A stretch of 64,000 bases of DNA from positions 2,666,001 to 2,730,000 of the forward strand of contig JACCLO010000005.1 in assembly GCA_029448655.1 (NCBI GenBank), written 5' to 3'. The stretch comes from Wolfiporia cocos (Eukaryota; Basidiomycota; Agaricomycetes; Polyporales; Phaeolaceae). The translations under genes and the position numbers were made by a program. Below the pieces are notes generated by a model. That model was given only the letters and a program-made list of their open reading frames with translations, searched no databases and had not been told where the DNA came from. Shown piece after piece: positions 10,126 to 22,199 of the stretch; position 1 is the stretch's first letter; every line of letters starts with the position of its first letter.

Positions 10126-12558
10126 TCACTGCTTGTCTGTCATGTCTATGAACGCATGCCGCTGCTTCTCTCTTTCTACATCCGCATCCGTCCACCCATT
10201 CGCACGCTTCAGCTCCTCCATACCCTCCCGCTTCTTCTTGTTGAGGTGCAAATTATACCACCGCATGAACAAACAGAGGAAGCACTCCGCGCTAAGCAGA
10301 ACCAGGATCGAGATCTTTCCCGGTAAGTAGTCAGGCGCGTCCTTCGGCTGGAACGTCTCCGTCCCCACGATGTTCGCCACGCAGAAAGTTGCCATCGTCA
10401 TGGCGTTGATCGTCACCTTCTTCGTGTGACCACTCGTATTGCTAGCGTTATAGGCGTATATCTGAGAAAGAGAGGAGCCGTATGTGCCGATGATAATTGT
10501 GGCTGTGGAGAGAGATGAGAGAAATTAAGGCATCCACGCTTGTGAGACCCACCGAACAGAAGGGCACCCTTCTTCCCCGAGTCGTTCAAACCAACTAGCA
10601 TCGCAGCACCGACTAATGTCGGAATGAGGATGTAGACTATTGGAAGCATGCGCTCGCCCTAGTGGATTCTTAGTTGCCACAGCATTGTTTTTGTATGGTT
10701 TGGTAGCACGCACCTTCCTGTCGGAATACCATCCTACGAGCAGAGTTGTTATGATCCCAATCGCGCCCGCGGGTGTCGACAGGATAAGCGTTTGTTTCGT
10801 ACTATAAGAGGAGAAGATGTGAAATCAAGTTGGCATGCGCAGACAACGGCAGCTCTTACGTGTATCCGAAGCTCTACCGAGGGGCCAAACATTGAACCGG
10901 GGACTAGTCTCATAAATACAACGATGCTCACCTTCACAATGATATTACTGACTGGGAGAAGGGGTCAGAGATACATAGGATGTATAGGTGATAGACTCAC
11001 AGTTCGCGAGGCCACCGTTAGGAATGTTCGCTGTCAGAACCGTCAGTGCATGTCACTTCAACGTGAAACACACACATGCGTACTTAGCAGGGTCGAGAGG
11101 ACAATGAGCCACGTCCGCAGGTCAGTGAGCGCCTCAAATAGTTGTTCCTTCTTGAGCTTCTTGTTCTCCGTCCCGCCCTGATCGTCTCGGATGCGTTCTA
11201 TAGCTGCTATGCGCTCCTCTCGGGTTAACAGCCTAGCATGCGCAGGAGAGTCGGGCATCCAGAGCAAGACAGCAATGCCGACTAGGATTGCTAGCGACCC
11301 CAATAAAAGGTATATGATCTTATACGAGGGGATCCTTGGGTCGTTCGTGTAAGACACGCCCTGGTATAATCAGTTGGACGCGTATGCTGCCGAGCCATTT
11401 ATAGAACGACATACATAGGCGAGGAAGCCGCCAATGATTGAGGACAAGCCGTTCTTTATACTTGGTAAGCTCGTGCTGCAAATGCAATGGATCTGTTTCT
11501 ACCATCATGTAAAACCACGCTATCCTCATCGCCTATATACCGTCAGAATCGAGCGCAAAAACCTGTATAATGGGCCAACCTGCTCGTTCTTCTTGTAGAA
11601 CATCGAAATGATGAGGATGAGGATGGGAGCAACGCAGCTCTCGAGCATCCCTTGATCAAGGAGCTCAAGGCTTGGCAGATACATTTGATATGAGGAGGAG
11701 ATGCTTACCCAATATCAACCTCATGATGAAGAAGGGACCGAAGGATCGTGGTATTGCGTGAAGCATCATGATGATACCCCACAGAACCACATTAACACCT
11801 AAGTACTTGCCAAGACGTGTCTTTTGCGAGATGTACATGGTTGGAAACACCCATATCAGGAAGCCTATAATACGTTTAGATAGAGAACTCAGTACTCTAC
11901 GGTTGTGACTTACCGATATAGAAAGAGAGAGCCACGACATTGTATCCCTACGTCCCAAGCTCAATGTTAGTGCCACTTCGTGTTACCAATGGCTTACCTG
12001 CCCAGTAACAGGAAATCCCATGATGCTGTGAATTGCCGTCAGCTGAGATTTTGAGGACTTCAAAGCCTACATACCTCGCATAGTTCAACGCCGTCTTGTC
12101 CCTATTTCATAGTGAGCATCACTTGGTCACCGAAGTACCGAGCCGGGGCGAGACCTACAGATACTGAGTACAGTACACCGCACTACAAAGAGGGGGGATG
12201 AGGAAGTCCTGTCGTGAAACGCACGTGAAATATCTGCACATACATATGGTCAGACGCCACTCACAAGCTTTCGCCGTACCCTCAGGTAGTCCTCCTCAGT
12301 GAAGTTAGTGGACCTCTCCATACCTACCAGCTTCAGGGCTTCATCCTTGTAGTCTAAATCTTCCACCGCAGCCTCGACTGTCTCGTCCACCGCCGACTCC
12401 TCGACCTCGACACTCTTCTTCTCATCAGAGATGTCGACGCTCTTAGACTCAGAATAGAGAGGCGAGTCCGGAGCTGGAGCTGAGAGGTCATGCATTGTAG
12501 CTGGTCCAGCTTCCACAGGTAATGAGGAGGCCATTGAGGACAGTAGGACCCTACTCAT
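10126..12558 (-). CDS. MFS transporter, anion:cation symporter (Dal5/allantoate permease) family
   Basis: There are 16 exons: 12265-12558, 12159-12208, 12075-12101, 11998-12025, 11914-11947, 11709-11864, 11580-11650, 11503-11532, 11415-11453, 11084-11360, 11001-11030, 10932-10951, 10860-10873, 10714-10801, 10553-10658 and 10126-10502. They sum to 1641 nt (546 aa). The N-terminus is an acidic cytosolic tail. It is followed by YCTQYLDKTALNYASIMG in TM1 and GFLIWVFPTMYISQKTRLG in TM2-TM3. The Dal5-family central loop has WMPDSPAHARLLTREER and ERIRDDQGG. GWYSDRKGERMLP is the MFS-type motif before a later helix. The C-terminal tail is basic. Family members import allantoate, vitamins or small organic anions across the plasma membrane; the substrate here cannot be told. 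Several exons are only 14-30 nt. Met1 (12558) and Met9 are both possible starts. Confidence 0.92.
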
Positions 12559-13091
12559 TTTCTCACTCGAGGACTATATGTGCCTTCCATGTCTGGGCGT
12601 TCTGTCACATATTGAGCCTATCTAATCATTTTCATGGACGGCCATTAGAGTGAGGCGTGAGGCACTAGACCCCGCTGATAAGTATCGGGGGATCTGTGCT
12701 CTCTCGCGTCTGTTGAGCGGACCTTTATCAAAAGACTCCTTCCGCAAGTCACGCTTCATGATAACATACCTATCTCCAACACCTGACAACGTTCAGATAT
12801 CAACGCCAAGCAGGCCCAGGATAAGGCTCAATTGTAAAGCCATATGTTCATCGAGCGCTGAACTCAAGGTAACGTAACCGCTGGTGTTCCAGGTACGCTG
12901 TGCCAGCCGCACTTGCAATTGTGCAAGTGGTGGTCGAGCAAGAGCTACAACCTTTCCTAATCGGGACACACACCGTGCGATTGCATCTCGATCGACCCCG
13001 ATCCCGACGCGTCGGCGCGCCCTTCCCTTCTCCTTCTCCTTACCACATCGTCCATCGTCATAGCCTGGTGCAACTGCAGCGTCCGGTCATC
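12559..13091. promoter_or_regulatory. Divergent intergenic region between the MFS gene and VPS60
   Basis: This 533 bp separates two start codons on opposite strands and must hold both promoters. The part next to VPS60 (13020-13080) is pyrimidine-rich, as is common upstream of fungal housekeeping genes. I see no TATA box. Confidence 0.45.
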
Positions 13092-14009
13092 ATGAACAGA
13101 ATATTTGGCTCCTCAGCAAGCAAGAAGCCCAAGCCATCCCTCCAAGATGCAATTGTGTCGGTCAGTGCGCGCGCAGCACTCGCCGTCGGTCTTGTTTACG
13201 AGGGCAGCAATGCTAGACAGATACTCGCATGGCGTCCATCGAGGTCAAGATCAAGAAGCTAGATGGAGAGCTAGCTAGATACAAGGAGCAGATGAGCAAG
13301 CTGCGAAACGGACCAGGCAAGGTGTGCCGAGCAGTCCGCCAGTGTCGCGTGCACTCATGCATGCTATGTTGGACCGCAGAATGCAATACAGGAACGCGCC
13401 CTGCGCACGCTCAGGCAGAAGCGGATGTATGAGTCTCAGCTTGCGCAGCTCACCCAGCAGACGTTCAATATGGAGTCTGCTGCGCTCGCAACGGAGAACT
13501 TGCGGAACACGATGGCCACGGTCGACGCCATGAAGCAAGCGAACAAGGAGCTGAGGAAACAGTACGGCAAGATCGATGTAGACAAGATAGAGGTGAGTTG
13601 TGCTGCGCTATCTAACAGGCATTGCGTCTGACTGTCTGTCCAGAGTATCCATTACGATATGGAAGACCTGCTTGAACAGGCGAACGAGATCCAAGAAACG
13701 TTAGGGCGTTCATACGCCGTACCCGACGAGATCGATGAAGCCGACTTACAAGCAGGTATGTCAACTCTGCCTACTGTTGTGTGCTTGCTACGGCGTCATG
13801 CTGATGATCCTCGTAGAATTAGATGCGCTGGAGCTCGAGGAAGAGGAGGAGGGCACATCATATCTTGCAGACCTGAATAAGGCTCCCGACTTCATCGATG
13901 AACCGCCAATGGAATTGACGGAGGTATGCTATCATTGTATCGTTGCCACACGCATGCTCACTGAATGTCTCAGACGGAGACCAAGGAAGCTGTCAAGACA
14001 TCAGCGTAG
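13092..14009 (+). CDS. VPS60: ESCRT-III accessory subunit Vps60/CHMP5
   Basis: There are six exons: 13092-13160, 13217-13321, 13380-13592, 13644-13755, 13817-13923 and 13974-14009. They sum to 642 nt (213 aa), the usual length for CHMP5. The N-terminus M-N-R-I-F-G followed by KKPKPSLQDAI is typical. Next is the Snf7-fold helical core (KIKKLDGELARYKEQMSKL, then LRTLRQKRMYESQLAQL with FNMESAALATENL). An acidic C-terminal part (IHYDMEDLLEQANEIQETLG) corresponds to the region that binds Vta1/LIP5. Vps60 regulates the Vps4 ATPase during multivesicular body formation on endosomes. All introns are GT-AG and about 50-60 nt. DID2, a second Vps4 regulator, lies 16 kb downstream. Confidence 0.95.
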
Positions 14010-14521
14010 ACTTCCGCGGATATACCCTCTTGTCGATGCCCCTAGTTCTTTCGTAACCAGCCAGACCTTGCAGGTCTTACCATTATGTACAACATAACAT
14101 CCGGAAGTGTATTGTCTTGCAATTTACTTGTTTCCATCATCTCTACCTCGTATCAGTGATGAAGATTCACAAATAGGACCACCACTATTGGCGTCGAATA
14201 CCGCTCGGCTTCATGTTTGAGCACTCGCTCGCATCCCGACGTCATACTAAAGAAGCAGAATGGTCTTCGTAGTCTTGGCATGATTCATTCCCATCAGATT
14301 GCTGGTTCACTCCAAGACCGATACGCGAGACTCCCACACCACGTACAACTGCATCTTGCAACTTACGTTGTAAGTCGCTCGTTTTCCGATTTATTAACGT
14401 CACTCGTGTACAATGTGTCATAGCTATCCGACAAGCTGTATTTTGGTTGGTAGTTAGGTTTCGAGCCCATGGATGGAACGATCCGCTCTACATGAGCACA
14501 CCGAGCATCAAAACAGACGCT
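14010..14521. other. Intergenic, convergent gene ends
   Basis: This is 512 bp between the stop of VPS60 (+) and the stop of the aldehyde dehydrogenase (-). I see only the expected 3' UTR sequence. Confidence 0.5.
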
Positions 14522-16684
14522 TCAGCCATAGCGCTTTTCCTGCGCGCCCTCAGCCTCAGCATACCAATCCTGCATTTCCCTCGTTTCCTCTGCCGATGCA
14601 ATATTGACAATAGTCGACTTGGTCTGCGAGTCTACAGCAACCGTCACCGGCTACTCAACAGGAAAGTTAGGCGAGATGACTCACAAGCTTCGAGCGCCTC
14701 GATTCCGTTCTCCCTTCCGATCCCGCTCTCCTTCATCCCACCCCTTGTGATAGCGTGAGTAAGCAGCGAGATAAGCACAGCCAGAGTCTGCGCACCATGG
14801 AGAGCTGGGGTCGTTCCGGTGGTGAGTGTTTACCCACACCAAGCCCGCCTCGATCTCGGCAGACACTCGATGCGCCCTAGACAGGTCTGACGTCCAGATA
14901 CCCGCCCCAAGTCCGTACTTGCATGCGTTTGCGAGCTCGATGCCTGCCCTTTCGTCCTGCATCCGGATGGATGTGATATCAGTGCCTCATAATGTGCGTA
15001 TACGGTTAGCTTACCGAGAAACGCTTCACTACCACAACAGGCCCGAAGACCTCTTCCCGCCACAGATCATCCTCCGTCGACACATCGGTAATCACGGTGG
15101 GAGGGAAGAAACTTCCGCGCGAGAAGTCATAGTCATCGAGGGACGACTTCCCAGTCATGCGTCGTCCTCCTGCAAGAATGGTCCCAACGCCGGGTCTTTG
15201 CACGAGTTTTTCGATGCGCTCGAGCTGACGGTGGCTAATGACCGTTCCCATGGTCGAGGCGGGATTCATCGCTGATATTGCGGTCATTGACATGAGTAAC
15301 TGCGACTCTACTGTAGGACGCACGATCCCCCATGCGTGCTGTCACGCTCTCTACCTTCTGCATGAAGCGATCCATGAACTTATCATAGATGCCGTCTTGT
15401 ACAATCAGTCTTGTGCCGGAGACGCAGGTCTGCCCGGATGCCACGAAGCATGCAAAGGCTGCCCCATTTGCAGCGGACTGGATGTCTGCATCATTGAACA
15501 CCACAATTGGCGCCTAGAATAGTACGTGTCAGGACCTGCCTGATGAGCGTGGGTTTTGCGGACCTTCCCACCCAGTTCCGCGGTATATGCCGCTACGTTC
15601 TTGCCCACAATGCTTCCCAAGGCACGACCGGTTTCCGTGCCCGCCTATAAGTTCTTCACAAGTTCCCGGGACGCATCACATATTCCTACAGACTTACAGT
15701 TACGTCGACCTTTCTGATCAAGGGATTTGACGCGATTTCGACGCCAACTGTCCGTCCATACCCGGGGAGTACTGTCAGTACACCGGGAGGGACTGCAATG
15801 CTTTATTAGATCGATTGACAAATACACGGTCATGCCAAAAATCAACGTACGCCCAGCTGCCACACTCATCTCCGCAAACTCGAGTACCGAGATTGGCGCG
15901 AGCTCACTAGGTTTGACTATCACCGAGTTACCTGCGGCTAGTGCTGGGGCAATTTTCTTGATTGCAATCAACAGCGGGTGATTGAACGGCTAAATGCAAA
16001 GAGATGAGACAAGTACGATATAGGAACGGCGCAAAATTGACTGTGATTTGAGCCACAAGTCCAAGTGGCACACGCTGCACGTAGTTCAGCAACTTTCCCT
16101 GTGTTGGAGCAATGAAATCCTGGTGCGTCCGCAACAGTGCTGCGTAGTAGTCACTGGGGACCCGTTATAAGGGCACACGGCACGAGCTTTAGTGCGCCTT
16201 ACAGCCATTCTGGTAGACGACCGAGTTGTGCGGTCATCTCGCGAATCACCCGGCCAGTTTGAAGCGATTCAAGCTGCGCAAAGTGCTTGACGCGATCTTG
16301 CAGAGACCTCGCTAGATTGGACAATACTGCCGCGCGTTGTATGGCAGGTGCCTTTGACCAGACGCCCGTTTTGAGCACTTCTTGAGCGTGGTATATCGCC
16401 GTCTGGACGTCGTTCTGGTTCGCCATGACCACGCTGCAGCATGATGTATACATCGTTTAGTGTCGCGTGCTTCCGCAGAGCATGATGACATACGTGCAGA
16501 TGTCTTCACCTGTCGCTGGGTTTCGTACGACATACCTGCGGCACGTAGTCAGCAAGACTACCAAGCCTTAGCGCTGTACGCACTCTTCTCTTCCGGTCGT
16601 GTCTGGGATGGGGCCTTCGCGGAGGGTATGCAGGGCGAATGGGCCGTAACAGCTGCGATGCAGCCGTTGTACCTATCACGACAT
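14522..16684 (-). CDS. NAD(P)-dependent aldehyde dehydrogenase
   Basis: Twelve exons are well supported: 16584-16652, 16494-16535, 16203-16433, 16042-16153, 15851-15989, 15698-15792, 15564-15644, 15324-15513, 15015-15271, 14796-14956, 14685-14743 and 14522-14631. They begin in phase 2 and give about 515 aa. Catalytic features are present: the Asn of ITPFNHPL, the general-base Glu of TAELGGK, the nucleophile Cys of [12 protein letters not shown], and the coenzyme motif EEVFGPVV. An [14 protein letters not shown] segment precedes the fold. The enzyme oxidises aldehydes to acids; the substrate is unknown. The start is unresolved. The frame needs two upstream bases. The only nearby ATG that would give MSCYGPF (16682-16684) implies a 27-nt intron at 16653-16679, which is unusually short. 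One intron ends in AAG. Confidence 0.88.
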
Positions 16685-17745
16685 AGTACTTTGAGAATAT
16701 GTTTGATTGCTGTAGAATACCTACCACGCGCGCGCCGGGTAACCTTGGTGGATTCCTCATATGCGGTTCAGTCGTCTTTGCAGACTAGGTCGGCCGGGTA
16801 TGCGGCAGAAACTTCCACCGGACACCCTTTTCCGTATTGAGATTCAGCGCCCCCGATGATGAAGAATGACATGTCTCCACCACGACGGAGTAAGAATATT
16901 GCATCTCCGCCATTTGGAGATCTATTTCTGCCAATGCAGAATGTGATGAAAGTCACACTCTGGTAGAAAATCGACTCAGGTTTCTGAGATCGTGCTAAAC
17001 CCATGCGCCTATTCTCCAATACTGGCAAGACCCTGGGGGTATAAATCCATTGATCTTGCTAGTATCGGTCCTAATCGAAACCAGTCACCAGCAACGAGCT
17101 TCCAGAAGCGATATCATCCTAATCTGGAGAGTAATAGTGGCAGCTTTGCCATGTCTGAACACAAAGTTGGGCTTGAAGCTCTCGCTGTCCGTTTAGGCAT
17201 GAAACGTAAATGTGATTACTGACAAGAGAATAGGAACCGCAATATGCTCCCAGGTGAGGATCGCGTTCCTAACCAGTTTGATCGAGTGTAGATCGCTTGA
17301 GTGGCGGATCGTCGGCCGGCCGACGGGATTTCTACCAACACAGCTCGCCAGCAGAAAGCATATGCGGCAATACCGACTTAGATAACCACGTCGGTGACTC
17401 AGAAAATCTAATTCGAACATCACGAATAGCCGTTCTCGAAGCAGAACCGCACTACCCGTTGTCTGGCTCCAAAAGTCCTACACTTGATACACGAGGCATC
17501 GACGCATGTGCAATCCATCGCATTATCGATGCACAGACCACGCAACAGCTTCATGGATTGGGGCACTGTTATCAGGGTCATCAGATTTGAGCCATTCCGA
17601 TTCGCCATATAAACCCAACTCAGACTGCCATTGTTCACAATCAGGCTACTTGGGGGTCCCTATTACGCCCTCCGACCTTCAGCGCGCTCAGCTCAAGTCC
17701 GCTAAATAACCCATCCATTCAAGCAGTAGGAGGATATCCTGCACG
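16685..17745. promoter_or_regulatory. Divergent intergenic region
   Basis: This is about 1.06 kb between the presumed 5' end of the aldehyde dehydrogenase gene (-) and the first APH-like gene (+). Short open frames exist but none is convincing. The true first exon of the aldehyde dehydrogenase may lie in its left part. Confidence 0.4.
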
Positions 17746-19312
17746 ATGTCAATAAAATCTCCATCTCTGGTGATTGATGTATTATTTCGTAATCTTTCTC
17801 GAGCTCATCTTTGCCCCTCTCGTAGGATCCACGCGCACTGCAGCAGGATGCTATGCTAGCCGCCAAGCGATACCGAGAGCTTCGCAGGCTTCCCTACAGA
17901 AGGGATCTTCCGGAACCATTCGTAACCTCGATGACGGATGTGGCTTGGGGAAGAGAAGTGGTATGTGAACAGAGTCTGTGAGCAGTGAGTGACTCATGAT
18001 TGATCATCCCTCTGGCATGTCTCGCGCTTAGATCATAGAGATACTGTTCAGACCATCATCAGTCCCAGATGGCCCTTTGTCTCTATATGCTTTGGTTCTT
18101 GATCGTATTGTGCTCGCGGAAGCATATGTGAGTGGCCGTTTGCAATGTTAAGGTGGCAGCTCACGATGTTTATAGGTAGGTATGTCATGGACAGCGGCAA
18201 ATGCAGGCATCAGTGTTCCTCCTATCATTTGGCACAAGGATAACGTTATATTCCTGGAGCCGGTGAGTCAACCTAGATATTGTCACGCGTGTGACTCATC
18301 ACTGCACGGTCAGATCCCTGGCCAATCTTTGGACAACCTGTGGCCCAAGTTGACGAACCCAGTTCGTGAGGCGATTTGCAAGAAACTGGCTTTTGAGCTG
18401 CTTAAGATGTTCAATTACCGCTCAAGTAACGGGATCTATACAGCGAGGGCCATGGAACCGAACGGCGTCCGCGGAATCCAAGACCCCGACTTGCGCAAGA
18501 CCATGCTTGTGTCTAGACCATTCAATGACGGACCGTTGTCTATGCGTAAGCCCCCGGCCACGTTTGTGTCGAACGAAGAGTATCTCGTTGGGTTGGTCAG
18601 GCGCATCGAACTTGTCTTCGACGATTACACGATAAGAGCCCCTACAAGCGATCAAAAACGATGCTGGCCGGGGAAGGAGACCCTCAATGTCAGAGACATG
18701 ACTCTCATCCGTGACACCTGGCGACGCCTAAGGGAGCTCATCCGGTACCACGAGGGTGCATGGTACGTTGCGCCTAGCCACTGGCCATCTGCTGACCGGT
18801 CACTACTGGGACGTATCCTAAGAAGTGGCGATACCGCGATATGCCACCCTGATCTCCAGATGTCACGAATCATCGTACATCCCAAAGCCGGTCCAGAATA
18901 CGAAGTCACATTGACTGGCTGGCAGCACGCGTACTTCGCCCCGCTGTGGTCCAGTGCTCGGTTACCTCCTTGGATGGTCTCTAGTCTCGTTCTGCTCCCT
19001 GCTGCCACAGGGCCCCAGCCGAACCTTCAGGACGAGGCTAGGATGCAAACTTTCATGACTCGGCACATGGCTGTGGCGTCTTTGGAATGGCGAATTGCGT
19101 ATCAAATGGGCGAGATGGAGCGCGTCTTCGAGGAGTGCATTGGGGCACACTGGAAGTACAGGGACCGAATCGAGGTCTGCCTCGTGTGGCTCAAGCAAAT
19201 GTGGAAACAAGCTCGCCCACAGTCCAACTTCCCTATTCCCGTGGTCGAAGGCGACAACTGGGAACGCATCATAACGGATCCCGCCGATCCCCTTTATGCA
19301 GTCAACCTCTAG
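17746..19312 (+). CDS. APH-fold kinase-like protein, copy 1 (probable pseudokinase)
   Basis: There are five exons: 17746-17778, 17826-17960, 18032-18127, 18176-18262 and 18314-19312. They sum to 1350 nt (449 aa), and all introns are phase 0. The fold resembles fungal aminoglycoside phosphotransferase-like proteins of the AIM9 type: IPGQSLDNLWPKLTNP, then the catalytic-loop region CHPDLQMSRIIV (about residue 294), then LTGWQHAYFAPLWSSARLP. Active relatives read HPDxxxSN and IIDWQHA. Here the catalytic Asn is Arg and the metal-binding Asp is Gly, while the HPD is kept. The last intron (51 nt, 18263-18313) is in frame and has no stop. A paralog with the same intron positions follows 687 bp downstream. 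Cellular role is unknown; the loss of catalytic residues is seen directly in the sequence. Confidence 0.85.
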
Positions 19313-19998
19313 ATCTCATGTTGCAGCGAGGATCACGGCTATGATGATAGATCTCAAAGCTGGCGCGGAGGGAAGAAAGCTACAATAACTTGATGTATTA
19401 TATGTCATCATTATGCGCGATCTCTGACTCCTGCAAATTTGTGATTTAATGGTGGTGCAATTCATCCTTAGGAATCATTGTGGCATCAACTTTTGATGCC
19501 TTGCATATGTTCTCTGGAACTAAGGACATACTATATGAGACTTTGCAGTGGTCAAGATGTGCGTCGAGACTGGTGTGGCCTTGTGTGGCGCAGCGCCACA
19601 AGTTGCCCAATATTAGACGACCAATCTAATCATGCTGCGTTCGCGAGCGAACACAATGTTGGTTATTGCCACTATCGCATGGGCACATTGGGGGCCTAGG
19701 CCAATGTGGTGCGAAAAATGCACCCTGGGACATTTTCTATATTCACTTGCAATTTGACCCATATCAATGCGTGAAGCGGCAATCGCACGACGCGAATGCT
19801 CAGTTCGCCTGATCTGTGCTGCTCACCATGTGGCCATGATCGCCATTTGTGCGGCAGAACCTGAAACACGTTGCTAATGACTGTATTGTGTTTCCTGTGG
19901 TCTGTCATCGGAGTTGCCTTAATGGGCCACACGATAGGGCATATATAAGGCCCTAGTCCATTCGCCTTTCTCCAGACAAAGACAATTAGTGCAAGACA
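19313..19998. other. Intergenic between the tandem APH-like genes
   Basis: This 686 bp contains the 3' flank of copy 1 and the promoter of copy 2, including the TATATAA listed separately. An imperfect inverted repeat (TTGTGTGGCGC facing GCGCCACAAG) lies near 19580-19602. I see no coding signal. Confidence 0.5.
19941..19947 (+). promoter_or_regulatory. TATA box of the second APH-like gene
   Basis: TATATAA stands 52 bp upstream of the ATG at 19999, a good distance for a fungal TATA element with a short leader. Function is inferred from position only. Confidence 0.5.
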
Positions 19999-21887
19999 AT
20001 GAGGTCCCAGCTATACCACAATACGCACCACTCATCCTCCGACTCTTTGGATCGCGAAACAGCTTACGAAGCGGACTGCGAGGATCGCGACGATTCCATG
20101 AAGATGACTTTAGATTGCGGATCAGATTGCGACTCCACAGACTACGGCATTGAGTACGAGACTGACCTGCCACTAGTAGGTTATGTTCCTATGGAGTTTC
20201 AGGTAGACCCTACCGGTCCACAATATGTTAGTGGTGACATCGCACGTCTACTCTCTACACTGTTGACTACAGCTAATACGGGCCTTTCGCCACACAGGCA
20301 ATTCCTTCACTCGCAAGGCATGCACAAATTGCTGCATTACGATGTGCTTTGAAGCACAGCGGCGGCTATGTCAGCGGTACCCCGAGGATGTGTCGAGTGA
20401 AGAATATTATCTGGGCAGGTGAAAAGGTATGTGGCCAGTCATTGCTCATCTAACACCTTTGTGGCACCCTCACTGACGCCGTCAAATTCCAGATGCTAAA
20501 AGTGCATTTCGACCGGTATGTTTTCCCGAGTGGCCCAGCATCTCTCCTGGTATACATGCCGTCTGGCCGTGGAAAATTGGCAATAGAGGCCTACGTGCGT
20601 GAACTATGGGTTGATCCCCTTTACCGGTGGATAGTCGTTAACCATCTTCCATCTTCCAGATCGGCATGTCTTCAATAGCAGAACGTGCAAATATTCCGGT
20701 TCCGGTGATTGTCTGGAGTTCGGACAAGTACATCTTTCTCGAAGAGGTATGTCACTCATTATACCGGATGTGTTATGCAGTCTCATTTTTCTTAGCCCTC
20801 GGGTAACTCACTGAATATTGAGTGGCCGCGAATGACTATACAGGAGCGCAAAGCAGTTTGCAAGAAGCTGTGTGAACACTTGATGGAGATGTTCCGTTGC
20901 CGCCGGGACTCGATCTGCACAGTCAGAGCCGTCAAGACTAATATTAGAACGGAGGTAGACGATCAGACTTTCCGTGAAGACGCATCATTTCTCCTTTCGC
21001 AGCCCTTTGACGCAGGCCCGCTGGCCACAAAGATCGAGCCACCTCCAGCATTCACATCGACTGCGGACTACTTGCGAGCTTTGACCCAGCGCATCGATGA
21101 CGTCTTTGACGACGCCACGACTGAGATAGGAAGTGACGACCCGCAGCTCTGCTGGCCGGGCCGTCTTTACCTGACTGCCTACGACGTGCGCTTAATTCGC
21201 AGGACCTGGATGAGACTCAAGTGGCTGGTGCCACATCACTGCGGCGACGCGGATATCCCTGCCGTTGACGTGGCCAATGAACCGCAGTCATGCGTGAAGA
21301 CCATCAGCGCTGTTCAGAGTCTGAGATACGCGCTCTGCCACCCGGACCTCCAGATGTCGCGGATCATTGTCTCGTTCCCCGATGGCAACAGACACGAACC
21401 CAAGCTTATTCTCACCGGTTGGGACCATGCCTATTTTGCACCGCTGTGGTCCAGTGCACGGCTTCCGCCATGGGTGACAACTAGCCATATCCTTCCGCGA
21501 GCACCGGCACTGGAAGTTGAGCATGATTGCGAAGACGACAGCGACGATGATTGCGAACTTGATTGCGAACTTGATCTTCAGGACGTCTGTCAAATCGATG
21601 GTCAAGATGACCGCGAAGATGCCCCTGAGGAACTGGTCGCATGGTTTGTTGATATCCTTCACAGGGACCCCGAGTGGCACCACGCCAACAAGGCCGGCGA
21701 AATGGAGCGCCTTTTCGAGGAATGCGCCGGCGGGCACTGGGTGTATCGAGATCGCATTGAGAGCTGCATCTCTTTGCTAAAGCAGAGGTGGGGAGCCAAC
21801 ATGTATCCGGGAGTGCAAGACTGGGGACGGCTCATCAACGACAGCGAGGACCAACTGCGAACTTACTCCGACTCCTCTGATATCTGA
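19999..21887 (+). CDS. APH-fold kinase-like protein, copy 2 (probable pseudokinase)
   Basis: There are five exons: 19999-20226, 20298-20426, 20493-20594, 20660-20746 and 20796-21887. They sum to 1638 nt (545 aa). It is a paralog of the upstream gene. Exon 4 is 87 nt in both copies, all introns are phase 0, and the shared blocks include CHPDLQMSRIIV, APLWSSARLPPW and GEMERLFEECAGGHW. Differences are a 76-codon acidic first exon (against 11 codons in copy 1) and an Asp/Glu/Cys-rich insert at about 21517-21633 (DCELDCELDLQD core). The catalytic Asn is again Arg and IIDW reads LTGWDHA, so phosphotransfer is doubtful. The small first exons rest on splice logic alone, so the N-terminus is less certain than the large last exon. 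Confidence 0.83.
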
Positions 21888-22199
21888 GCACGGACGGGAC
21901 GCGGGGCTGACACAAGGCTGGGATTCAACGCCATTCTCATGGCGAGTTGCGAAACCTCTTGTAGTGATACAATCACCACTATCAAGAGGCCGTATAGAGC
22001 GAGCACCACAAGGCCGCAAAAATTTGCACACGCGAAGCGAAAGAGTATGAGTATGTATGGAATGCTGATATGTTGACATTGTATGCCTGCGCCTGAACAA
22101 TGTAGTATAGTACATCATAATGGAAATGGAGATGGAAATAATCTATGGAGCTCACTTCACAAGTTAATGGAGGGAATGGTCCTGAGGTGTGGCCGATGT
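21888..22199. other. Intergenic, convergent gene ends
   Basis: This is 312 bp between the stops of the second APH-like gene (+) and MET2 (-). I see nothing beyond 3' UTR-like sequence. Confidence 0.5.
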
